Of a stretch of 5,278 nt of DNA, positions 1 to 5,278 are shown in pieces (position 1 is the first letter of the stretch; the number at the start of each line of letters is the position of its first letter). Both the position numbers and the translations under genes were made by a program. Origin of the DNA: Peptococcaceae bacterium (lineage in GTDB: Bacteria; Bacillota; DSM-12270; Thermacetogeniales; Thermacetogeniaceae); contig PLQY01000035.1 in NCBI GenBank assembly GCA_003160265.1, forward strand, positions 1 to 5,278, in the 5' to 3' direction. The notes beneath the pieces are model-generated. The model was not told where the DNA came from, made no database searches, and was given only the letters and a program-made list of their open reading frames with translations.

Positions 1-45
1 TCCGGCTGGACGATCTGGAACAAAACTCTAGTTGAAAAGGCTTAA
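1..45 (+). other. possible 3' end of an incoming plus-strand gene
   Basis: One frame stays open from base 1 to a TAA at 43-45 and reads SGWTIWNKTLVEKA, which could be the tail of a gene converging on the cyclase gene with a 4-base gap. A second plus frame reads RLDDLEQNSS and stops at 33-35, and looks equally plausible. With so few codons neither can be chosen, and the stretch could also be non-coding. No family can be recognised. Confidence 0.2.
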
Positions 46-49
46 CGAA

Positions 50-739
50 TCAGTCTTCTATTTCCGCTACGATATTGACCACCGAGGCATCCTTATCTTT
101 AATCCTGAGCGGGACGCTGAAGGCAGAGAGAATCTTTTTGCCGGTAATCGGAGCCGGATTGTAGTCTTCAAAAATGAGGAGGGTTCGCTGGGGGAATCTC
201 TCCGGGTCGAGAAATGCTTTATGTGTTCTGAAGCCATCCTTAATCCCATTCGGGATGTTTTCAATACTCAGCGTATCAATAGCGACAGCCTTCACATTAG
301 GCAGTTCTTGGCGGATAAACTCGGCAGCCTCGGGAGAAACAGTTGGAAAGTTATTTCCATAGGTATTGAAATCAGTGGCTCTAAAATGAGCATGGCCAGT
401 GTTGAAGAAAAGTATATCCGCCTCATGAAGGGCTTCACCCGCAACTTTGATCTCATCAATTGTAACCAGATGATTGGGTTCCCACTTGGAATAGATCATC
501 AAAGGTTTTTTAAAGATAAATTTCTCAATTGGAACCTGATCAATACCACATCCAGCGGGACAAAAATGCCAGGGCGCATCCACATGCGTACCCGCATGAA
601 GATAAATTGTCAGTATTGTGCCATTCCAGTAATCGCCTTTCGCGAGCTGTTCACGGGGAGTGAGTTTAACCTCGGGCAAACCAGGATATACTGGCATGCC
701 TTCATAAATCGGATAGCCTAACTCAACATACTTTGTCAT
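50..739 (-). CDS. cyclase family protein (kynurenine formamidase-like metal-dependent hydrolase)
   Basis: This is a 229-residue protein of the cyclase family (Pfam PF04199), which includes the formamidase KynB and other cytoplasmic, metal-dependent amide or ester hydrolases. The signature is HAGTHVDAPWHF at residues 48-59. By family knowledge His48, His52, Asp54 and probably His58 bind the metal. A later AIDTLSIE segment, His173 (in THKAFLD) and Glu191-Asp192 sit where the family has its second active-site block. The length is normal and there is no signal peptide. The ATG at 739 is preferred over an in-frame ATG at 763, because AAGGAGA lies 6 bases before it; the longer reading only adds the basic leader MRRERRTN. 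The gene stands alone, without tryptophan-catabolism neighbours, so the substrate is unknown and the name kynB is not justified. Its base composition is poorer in GC than the genes to the right, which may reflect separate ancestry. Confidence 0.87.
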   Translation of the reverse strand: MTKYVELGYPIYEGMPVYPGLPEVKLTPREQLAKGDYWNGTILTIYLHAGTHVDAPWHFCPAGCGIDQVPIEKFIFKKPLMIYSKWEPNHLVTIDEIKVAGEALHEADILFFNTGHAHFRATDFNTYGNNFPTVSPEAAEFIRQELPNVKAVAIDTLSIENIPNGIKDGFRTHKAFLDPERFPQRTLLIFEDYNPAPITGKKILSAFSVPLRIKDKDASVVNIVAEIED

Positions 740-745
740 ATTTGT

Positions 746-753
746 TCTCCTTT
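746..753 (-). promoter_or_regulatory. ribosome binding site of the cyclase-family gene
   Basis: The minus strand reads AAAGGAGA here, 6 bases before the ATG at 739. It fixes that ATG as the likely start, because the upstream in-frame ATG at 763 would place this site inside the coding region. Confidence 0.75.
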
Positions 754-830
754 CTCTTCTCATGTTTCGAGCCGGAAATTAATTAAAACTTCTAAGTACC
801 CAACGTTGCTCATCCAGGCCAATTGTTTAA

Positions 831-836
831 ATTATA
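831..836 (-). promoter_or_regulatory. possible -10 box for the cyclase-family gene
   Basis: The minus strand shows a perfect TATAAT in an AT-rich patch. It would start transcription near 824, giving a leader of about 85 bases before the ATG at 739. No good -35 hexamer is found 16-18 bases upstream, so this is a candidate only. The rest of 764-855 shows no gene and no clear terminator. Confidence 0.35.
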
Positions 837-855
837 GTATCATCTCTCACCCCCT

Positions 856-1101
856 ATGTTTCACGAAGTTGATCGAGTATGGTTCTGCTATGAATGTGTT
901 GAGCACAAGATCAAATAGCTAAAACGGCCCTATGATTTCAAGCAGATCATCCCCGGGAGGAGCGATTTCCAATCCATCCTGGGGATGATTTTAAAGATCA
1001 GGTGGATCGAAAGCCCTGAGCCTTTGGCAGCCAGAGCAGGAAAGCTCTATCGTCTGGGAGAAATGATAGATAGTGGAAGTCTGGTGGTGTCTGATCTTTA
1101 G
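856..1101 (+). pseudogene. possible broken open frame, family unknown
   Basis: From an ATG at 856 a frame reads 20 codons (MFHEVDRVWFCYECVEHKIK) to a TAG at 916-918. The same frame then stays open for another 60 codons to a TAG at 1099-1101. The second part contains IIPGRSDFQSILGMILK and ends AGKLYRLGEMIDSGSLVVSDL without the last residue being followed by anything recognisable; its composition looks protein-like. This could be a gene remnant inactivated by a nonsense change and truncated upstream. I recognise no family. A strong SD-like GGGAGGAG lies at 955-962, but no usual start codon follows at the right distance. Chance open frame in intergenic DNA remains quite possible. Confidence 0.25.
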
Positions 1102-1208
1102 CCTTGAAACTAATAGCGAAATGGGTGAGCAAAAGTGCCGGTGTCCAGGACAGGGAGACATAAGAACAGGAAAAAAAGGCCGGATGACAGGAAATGCATT
1201 CTTTTTCC

Positions 1209-1228
1209 GCCCGACCATTAGATCGGGC
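1209..1228 (+). repeat. small inverted repeat upstream of the phosphoribosyltransferase
   Basis: GCCCGA and TCGGGC form a perfect 6-base-pair GC-rich stem around an 8-base loop. No T-run follows, so it is not a typical terminator. It lies about 60 bases before the preferred start of the phosphoribosyltransferase gene, just upstream of the proposed promoter. It could be an operator, a leader hairpin or chance. If translation began further upstream it would lie inside coding sequence. Confidence 0.3.
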
Positions 1229-1242
1229 TCCGGCCACCTTGA

Positions 1243-1272
1243 TTGCGAGCGCCGCCTGTTCATTCATATAGA
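1243..1272 (+). promoter_or_regulatory. possible promoter of the phosphoribosyltransferase/DprA-like operon
   Basis: TTGCGA (1243-1248) and TATAGA (1267-1272) each match four of six consensus bases and are separated by 18 bases. Transcription would begin near 1279, leaving a very short leader that contains a G-run (1280-1285) before the TTG at 1292. The match is moderate; what favours it is its agreement with the start chosen from the protein. An upstream promoter in 1000-1200 cannot be excluded. Confidence 0.25.
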
Positions 1273-1291
1273 GGGGTTCGGGGGGATCGGA

Positions 1292-1816
1292 TTGATTTTT
1301 AAAAATACGGCCAGCAACCAGGCGGACATCATCACTTTAGCATTCTATCACCCCCGGCGCGGCGGCTCAAATCCCGATTTTGACGAGCAGAGCATGCAGA
1401 TCTTGAGCTTGAAGGCGCGCAACAGACAGGTAATTTCATCGTATTACCGGATCGTCGATCCCTTGCTCGGATGGGACTTTGCTATTGCCGTCGTTCCTTC
1501 CAGCGACTCCGCCAGGATCGGTTCCGGCATTGGCGATCTGGCGCAACTGCTCGCCGGACCTGGCCGCACCGATGCCACATCATGCCTGGTTCGCCATACG
1601 ACAATTCCCAAGCTGGCCTGTGGCGGGGACCGGAAGCTGGAAGTTCATTTAAATTCGATCAGGGTGGCCAGGACGCATCTGATCAGGGGACGAGAGGTAT
1701 TGTTGCTCGATGACATCACCACAACAGGGAATTCGCTCCGGGCGTGCAGAATTCTTCTGGAACAGAACGGCGCCTCGCTGGTGAAGTGTCTCGCCCTGGC
1801 CGAAACGGCCAGTTAA
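1292..1816 (+). CDS. phosphoribosyltransferase paired with a DprA-like protein
   Basis: The protein is about 174 residues if it starts at TTG 1292. It is a type I phosphoribosyltransferase fold. The PRPP-binding motif VLLLDDITTTGNS (1697-1735, residues 136-148) has the two acidic residues and the TTG loop typical of the ComF-like and orotate/purine salvage superfamily. Upstream blocks NPDFDEQSM, AVVPSSDS and CLVRHTTIPKLACGGDR resemble, from memory, the phosphoribosyltransferases found beside RecQ-like helicases and DprA-like proteins. They do not look like housekeeping salvage enzymes. No N-terminal zinc-finger cysteines of true ComF are seen in the conserved part. The frame is open back to an ATG at 1073 (247 residues), with further ATGs at 1121 and 1181. 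The first 70 or so residues of that reading look non-coding and none of these ATGs has a good ribosome binding site. TTG 1292 follows GGGGGG by 6 bases. The start is uncertain; the fold is not. Substrate base unknown. It is the first gene of an operon with the DprA-like gene. Confidence 0.85.
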   Translation: MIFKNTASNQADIITLAFYHPRRGGSNPDFDEQSMQILSLKARNRQVISSYYRIVDPLLGWDFAIAVVPSSDSARIGSGIGDLAQLLAGPGRTDATSCLVRHTTIPKLACGGDRKLEVHLNSIRVARTHLIRGREVLLLDDITTTGNSLRACRILLEQNGASLVKCLALAETAS

Positions 1817-1820
1817 GGAG
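1815..1820 (+). promoter_or_regulatory. ribosome binding site of the DprA-like gene
   Basis: AAGGAG overlaps the TAA stop of the phosphoribosyltransferase gene and lies 5 bases before the ATG at 1826. It fixes the start of the second gene, and its position suggests translational coupling of the two cistrons. Confidence 0.85.
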
Positions 1821-1825
1821 AAGCA

Positions 1826-2809
1826 ATGTCGGCCATCGTTTACCTGTTGACACTCCTGAAGACCCCCAATTTCAGCCGGAAAAAGACCTGGAAAAGCGTG
1901 CCCCTGCTCAGACAGCACGAGCCCTCGGGAATTGCAGAGCTGAGAGACCTGCTGCTTGGTTCTGGTTTCAATCATGAGGAGATCCCCGGACCTGAGGCGC
2001 TGAGCGCCGCTTACTCCCAGGCGGTGGACCTGCTGGACCGGACGGACAGGCTGGGTATCCAGGTCATTCAGTCCGACAGTGAATATTACCCGGAACGATT
2101 GCGGGGCATCAACGACCCGCCCGTTTTGCTGTTTGTGAAAGGCAGCCCGGGCTGCCTCGCTTCCGGCCTGGCCTGTGCGGTCATCGGAACCAAGGAGCCC
2201 TCGCCATATGGCCTGAAATGTGCAAATTGGCTGGGCGCATCGCTCGCCGGGAAAGGTTTCGTAGTGGTCAGCGGCCTGGCGCGCGGCTGCGATACGGGCG
2301 CCCATCAAGGCTGCGTCCAGGCAAAAGGCCGGACAGTCGCCGTGTTGGCGCACGGCCTCGACCAGGTCTATCCTCCGGAAAACCGTGGTCTGGCCGAGCA
2401 GATCCTGTCGATGGATGGGTGCCTGGCGAGTGAATACCCCCCGGGCGAAAAACCTTTCAAGTATAGCTTTATCGAAAGAGACCGGATCCAGAGCGGGTTG
2501 AGTTCAGGACTGATCGTGGTGGAAACGGATCTTGAAGGCGGGACAATGCATACAGTCCGGTTCGGCCTGGAACAGGGACGGTCGATCGCCTGCCTGAAAC
2601 ATCCGGAGCACTTGGCATCGTTAGCGCAAGCTCGCGGCAACCAGAAACTGATCGCCGAAGAAAAGGCCGCGCCTCTGGGCAGCCGGGAGGATGTAGCTGC
2701 CTTCCTTTTAAAAATTTCCGGCTCCGGCGCCAAGCACGACCTGGAAAGCAACCGCCGGCCGCGATCAGTAAAATACCGGCAGCCGGCACTGTGGGAAGAT
2801 CAGGAGTAG
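1826..2809 (+). CDS. divergent DprA/Smf-like protein (SLOG-type Rossmann domain)
   Basis: This 327-residue protein has the whole DprA core. An N-terminal helical region (about 1-75) is followed by YYPERLRGINDPPVLL (87-102), VIGTKEPSPYG (119-129), VSGLARGCDTGAH (148-160), VAVLAHGLDQVYPPEN (171-186) and ASEYPPGEKP (201-210). In true DprA this Rossmann fold binds ssDNA and loads RecA during transformation. Two signature blocks differ. The usual FPxRNRIIAGLS reads FIERDRIQSGLS (215-226), with Asp219 in place of Asn. The usual SGSLITA loop reads EGGTMHTV (237-244). A terminal NQKLI...SREDVAAFL segment (272-293) matches the end of the core, and only a short basic and polar tail follows, so the usual C-terminal winged-helix domain is absent. 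It lies 9 bases after the phosphoribosyltransferase gene and is surely co-transcribed. It probably belongs to a paralogous group that senses or processes a nucleotide or nucleic acid; that role is inferred. It should not be named dprA as though it were the competence gene. Confidence 0.9.
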   Translation: MSAIVYLLTLLKTPNFSRKKTWKSVPLLRQHEPSGIAELRDLLLGSGFNHEEIPGPEALSAAYSQAVDLLDRTDRLGIQVIQSDSEYYPERLRGINDPPVLLFVKGSPGCLASGLACAVIGTKEPSPYGLKCANWLGASLAGKGFVVVSGLARGCDTGAHQGCVQAKGRTVAVLAHGLDQVYPPENRGLAEQILSMDGCLASEYPPGEKPFKYSFIERDRIQSGLSSGLIVVETDLEGGTMHTVRFGLEQGRSIACLKHPEHLASLAQARGNQKLIAEEKAAPLGSREDVAAFLLKISGSGAKHDLESNRRPRSVKYRQPALWEDQE

Positions 2810-2831
2810 GAAGCAGCGGAGAACGGTTCTT

Positions 2832-3311
2832 TTACGGCAGGAAGATATACTCGCTCGGCTTCACCCGCCGGAACACCAGGTGGTTGAAGACCGCCCTGTT
2901 CAGGTTTTCCGGGTCGTCCCCGTAGCGGGCGATCACATCCACGCACAGGTTCCAGAAGGACGAGAAGGGGCCGAGCGACGATCCCAGGTTCTCGTAGATC
3001 GTCTTTCCCTTGGGAGTGATCTGAACCCCCTTGTCCGACACCTCCACCAGTTTCTCCTTCTTCAGTTCCTCGATGATCCGCCGCAGGACGCGGCTGTAGC
3101 CGCCGGTCTTGGCGCGCATAAAGTCATAGAAGCCCAACTGCTGGCGATCCGTTTTTTCCGCGCTCACCAGAAACAGCAGGTTGTGTATGGTATACACGGA
3201 CTGGAAGGGATAGCACATGAGCAGCCGCAGCACCAGGACATGCTGCACGGTATAGGAGATCACTTCACCCGCAACTCCCGTAGCCTGAGCCCTGAGCCAG
3301 GTTTGTCCCAT
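2832..3311 (-). CDS. hypothetical protein with a winged-helix-like centre (weakly YwgA/Panacea-like)
   Basis: This is a 159-residue protein of no certain family. Residues 42-50 (IHNLLFLVS) followed by 69-109 (GGYSRVLRRIIEELKKEKL, then ITPKGKTIYENL) follow a pattern seen in small winged-helix proteins: helix, helix, wing, then 'LT..G'-like end. The order and spacing recall the uncharacterised YwgA and SocA/Panacea-type proteins, some of which act as antitoxins, but the likeness is weak and judged by eye. There is no signal peptide. Residues 17-33 are fairly hydrophobic but too interrupted to call a membrane segment. The start is uncertain: ATG 3311 would have a leader of only about 11 bases from the nearby -10 box and no clear ribosome binding site. 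Later choices are GTG at residue 17 or ATG at residue 32. The gene converges on the DprA-like gene, with 22 bases between the stops, and follows pabC on the same strand after 50 bases. Confidence 0.7.
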   Translation of the reverse strand: MGQTWLRAQATGVAGEVISYTVQHVLVLRLLMCYPFQSVYTIHNLLFLVSAEKTDRQQLGFYDFMRAKTGGYSRVLRRIIEELKKEKLVEVSDKGVQITPKGKTIYENLGSSLGPFSSFWNLCVDVIARYGDDPENLNRAVFNHLVFRRVKPSEYIFLP

Positions 3312-3328
3312 CTTAAAGAGATTTCTGT

Positions 3329-3334
3329 ATTATA
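3329..3334 (-). promoter_or_regulatory. -10 box for the winged-helix-like gene
   Basis: The minus strand has a perfect TATAAT, 17 bases before the ATG at 3311. The hexamer 17 bases further upstream (TTCCTC) is a poor -35. If it is real, the gene can be transcribed independently of pabBC, from a start near 3322. Confidence 0.4.
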
Positions 3335-3361
3335 GCGGATTTTCCTGCAGCGAGGAAGAGA

Positions 3362-4336
3362 TTATTCCGGGCCCGGCGCCTGCCGGATTCCGTGCTGTAC
3401 ATAGTCCCGGTATGCCTGGCGCATCCTAAAGGCGATCTCTCCCGGACGGCCGTTCCCGACCGGCACACCGTCGAGACTTACCAGGGGCATGACCTCGAGC
3501 AGGGAGTTGGTCAACCAGGCCTCGCGGGCGCTCTCGAAACCACGGCGGTCAATGGCCTCCTCGCTCACCGCCAACCCCAGGCCACCTCCGGCGTCCAGCA
3601 CGATCTCCCTGGCGATCCCGGGCAGCAAGCCGCTCCCGGCCGGCGGGGTGACGAGCCGCCCGCCATCGAAAAGCAGGAAGACATTGCTGACCGTGCCCTC
3701 GGCCAGCTCGCCCCTGAGATTGAAGAAGAGGCCCTCGTCGGCGCCGGCAGCCACCGCCTCCCGGCGGCCCAGAACATTCTCCAGGCAGTTGAGGGATTTC
3801 AGCCTGACCAGAGGAGACAGGTGATTGCGGGGAAAGCTGACGGTCGCCGCCCGCTGGCCAGAGCGATAAGCATCGGGGGGATAGGGTTCCCCCGGGTTGG
3901 CGGTGATCACCACGGTCGGGCGGAGTTCCCGGCGAGGCAGCAGACCTCTGACCCCCGGCGGATGAGCGCCCCTGGTCACCGTCAGCCGCAGACTGCCAGC
4001 GCCGACGGCGCCGGCAGCGCCAGGCTCTCTCCCCGCGCCCGCCGGGTGCCCGCTTGCGGAGGCGGTACCCGCCAGAGCGACCAGCACCGCCTCCAACCCA
4101 GCGGCGATCTCCTCTCCCGGATAGGGGATGCCGAGCGCCCGGCATCCCTCGGCCAGCCGGGCGGCATGCCGTGGCCAGACAGGCGCCCGCGCCGGGCGCC
4201 CTCTGGGCGCGGCGCCCGCATACAGCCTGACGGTCTCGAACAGCCCGTCCCCGAAGAGGAAACCGCGCTCTCCGGCCTCCAGGCAGGCCTCTCCGGAGGA
4301 GACGAAGCTCCCGTTGACCCAGGTCAGGTCAGGCAA
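3362..4336 (-). CDS. pabC: aminodeoxychorismate lyase (class IV PLP aminotransferase fold)
   Basis: This cytoplasmic enzyme cleaves 4-amino-4-deoxychorismate to p-aminobenzoate and pyruvate for folate synthesis. The class IV fold is clear: GERGFLFGDGLFETVR (22-37), then RLKSLNCLENVLGRREA (178-194), where Lys180 is the expected Schiff-base lysine to pyridoxal phosphate. Next come GELAEGTVSNVFL (209-221), with Glu213 near the cofactor, and a GLLPGIAR block (236-243). Sequence alone cannot fully exclude a branched-chain or D-amino-acid aminotransferase, but its place directly after pabB decides for PabC. At 324 residues it is longer than the usual 270-290. Two Ala/Gly/Pro/Arg-rich stretches (about 41-55 and 89-113) account for most of the excess. 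The start is TTG at 4336; the gene overlaps the end of pabB by 13 bases, and AGGAGGT lies 9 bases before it, inside pabB. Translational coupling with pabB is likely. Confidence 0.9.
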   Translation of the reverse strand: MPDLTWVNGSFVSSGEACLEAGERGFLFGDGLFETVRLYAGAAPRGRPARAPVWPRHAARLAEGCRALGIPYPGEEIAAGLEAVLVALAGTASASGHPAGAGREPGAAGAVGAGSLRLTVTRGAHPPGVRGLLPRRELRPTVVITANPGEPYPPDAYRSGQRAATVSFPRNHLSPLVRLKSLNCLENVLGRREAVAAGADEGLFFNLRGELAEGTVSNVFLLFDGGRLVTPPAGSGLLPGIAREIVLDAGGGLGLAVSEEAIDRRGFESAREAWLTNSLLEVMPLVSLDGVPVGNGRPGEIAFRMRQAYRDYVQHGIRQAPGPE

Positions 4337-5278
4337 GCGGTGACGACCTCCTCCCCGTATCCCAGGGCCTGCATCAAAGCCCGGGCCTTGTAGATCGTCT
4401 CCCAGTACTCGTCGTCCGGATCGGAGTCGGAGACGATGGCGCCGCCGGCGTGGAAGTAGGCCACCTGGTCCTTGATCACGAACGTCCTGATGACGATGTT
4501 CAGGTCCGAGCGCCCGTCGAAGCCCAGGTAACCGATCGAACCCGTATACACGCCCCGCTTTACCGGCTCCAACTCCTCAATGATCTCCATCGCCCTGATC
4601 TTGGGTGCTCCGGTGATCGAGCCGCCGGGAAAAGACGCCTTTAACAGATCGCCGACGTCCTTGCCGGCCTCCAGGGTGCCCCTGACCGTGGAAACCAGGT
4701 GCCACACCGTCGGGTACTCCTCCAGGCAGATCAGCTCGGGCACGTGGACACTCCCAAAGCTGCACACCCGCCCGATGTCGTTCCGCTCCAGGTCGATGAT
4801 CATCACCAGCTCCGCCCGGTCCTTCTCGCTGCTCACCAGGTCCTGGCGGAGGCCGGCGTCTTCGAGGGGATCCCGCCCGCGGCGACGTGTCCCCTTGATC
4901 GGCCTGGTCTCCACCTGCCCGCCGCGCACCTGGAGGAACCGCTCCGGCGAGGCACTGGCCACTGTCAATTCGGGGTAGTTGAGATAGGCCGCAAAGGGCG
5001 CCGGGTTGATCCGGCGCAACCTGCAATAGAGTTGCCAGGGGGTGGTGGAGATCGGACAGGCAAAGCGCTGGGTGAGGTTGACCTCGAAGATGTCCCCGGC
5101 GGCGATGTAGTCCTTGCACCGCTGCACCGCCCGGCGGTAGGAGGCCCGGTCGAAGTGGCCGGTAATCCGGAACTCCTCGCTGCTCTCGGTCCCGGCGCCC
5201 CGCGCCGGCATGCTCACCGGAGGCTCTTTCAGCGCTTGCGACAGCAACGCCTCCAACTCGCCCAGGCGCTGCCCGGCC
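4324..5278 (-). CDS. pabB: aminodeoxychorismate synthase component I, C-terminal part (5' end outside window)
   Basis: The frame is open to the window edge, and about 317 residues of the chorismate-binding domain are present. The family is usually near 450 or more, so the N-terminal part lies outside. PabB, with a glutaminase subunit (PabA/TrpG), converts chorismate and ammonia to 4-amino-4-deoxychorismate. Counting from the codon at 5256, blocks seen are GDIFEVNLTQRF (54-65), NPAPFAAYL (85-93), DLERNDIGRV (155-164), FPGGSITGAPK (209-219) and GGAIVSDSDPDDEYWET (271-287), the last holding a magnesium-binding Glu. RPIKGTRRRG (118-127) has Lys121. By family knowledge this lysine marks PabB, whereas anthranilate synthase TrpE has PIAGT. 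Overlap with pabC confirms the folate role. No pabA lies between them, so the glutaminase must be upstream, fused at the missing N-terminus, or shared with tryptophan synthesis. A TTG at 5256 is probably internal, since coding continues before it. Confidence 0.92.
   Translation of the reverse strand, partial: AGQRLGELEALLSQALKEPPVSMPARGAGTESSEEFRITGHFDRASYRRAVQRCKDYIAAGDIFEVNLTQRFACPISTTPWQLYCRLRRINPAPFAAYLNYPELTVASASPERFLQVRGGQVETRPIKGTRRRGRDPLEDAGLRQDLVSSEKDRAELVMIIDLERNDIGRVCSFGSVHVPELICLEEYPTVWHLVSTVRGTLEAGKDVGDLLKASFPGGSITGAPKIRAMEIIEELEPVKRGVYTGSIGYLGFDGRSDLNIVIRTFVIKDQVAYFHAGGAIVSDSDPDDEYWETIYKARALMQALGYGEEVVTACLT
4346..4352 (-). promoter_or_regulatory. ribosome binding site of pabC, inside pabB
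   Basis: The minus strand carries a consensus AGGAGGT, 9 bases before the TTG at 4336. It lies within the last codons of pabB and supports the unusual TTG start. No ATG or GTG in this frame sits nearer to it. Confidence 0.75.

Noticed and set aside
32..721. A 229-codon open frame on the plus strand
   Set aside because: It is antiparallel to the cyclase-family gene, which has the metal-binding motif and a ribosome binding site. The plus frame shows no family signature or good start.
50..739. Naming the cyclase-family gene kynB
   Set aside because: The metal-binding motif is shared by the whole family, and no tryptophan or kynurenine pathway gene is nearby.
1649..2353. A 234-codon open frame on the minus strand
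   Set aside because: It is a shadow across the end of the phosphoribosyltransferase gene and the DprA-like gene, both supported by motifs.
2820..2830. Dyad AGAACGGTTCT between the convergent stops, considered as a bidirectional terminator
   Set aside because: The arms meet around a single central base, so no hairpin loop can form, and the T-run after it is only four bases.
3342..3357. Inverted repeat TTCCT/AGGAA after pabC, considered as a terminator
   Set aside because: The stem is only five mostly weak pairs and no T-run follows on the minus strand.
3392..4393. A 333-codon open frame on the plus strand
   Set aside because: It lies opposite pabC and the end of pabB, whose motifs are unmistakable. 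It is rich in Arg, Pro, Gln and Ala and has no recognisable motif, as expected for a shadow frame in GC-rich DNA.
4324..5278. Anthranilate synthase component I (trpE) for the right-end gene
   Set aside because: The motif is PIKGT, typical of PabB, not PIAGT as in TrpE, and pabC overlaps its end.

Overview
The window looks like chromosomal DNA of a bacterium. It has compact genes, short gaps, overlapping cistrons and strong AGGAG-type ribosome binding sites. The right half is GC-rich (about two thirds GC by eye) and the left end is clearly poorer in GC. Strong Shine-Dalgarno sites, TTG starts and TATAAT-type -10 boxes would suit a GC-rich member of the Clostridia (Firmicutes). That placement is a guess: no rRNA or other phylogenetic marker is present.

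Layout from left to right. (1) Positions 1-45 may hold the last codons of a gene entering from outside; this is uncertain. (2) A minus-strand cyclase-family metal-dependent hydrolase (50-739) has its own TATAAT box upstream. (3) Positions 764-1291 contain no confident gene. They hold a possible broken open frame (856-1101), a small hairpin and a possible promoter. (4) A plus-strand two-gene operon follows: a phosphoribosyltransferase (1292-1816, start uncertain) and, 9 bases later behind a good ribosome binding site, a divergent DprA/Smf-like protein (1826-2809). (5) Converging on it is a minus-strand gene for a small protein with a winged-helix-like centre (2832-3311). (6) At the right end, a minus-strand folate operon holds the 3' part of pabB (4324-5278, cut by the window edge) and pabC (3362-4336), overlapping by 13 bases.

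How the genes work together. PabB, with a glutaminase partner not seen here, makes 4-amino-4-deoxychorismate from chorismate. PabC then splits it into p-aminobenzoate and pyruvate for folate synthesis. The phosphoribosyltransferase and DprA-like pair is the most interesting part. Both are nucleotide-binding folds, they are clearly co-transcribed, and the DprA-like protein lacks the usual RNR motif and C-terminal winged helix of the transformation protein. The pair looks like a nucleotide-centred conflict or DNA-metabolism module rather than ordinary competence genes; this is inference. No catabolic partner of the cyclase-family protein is visible, so its substrate cannot be told.
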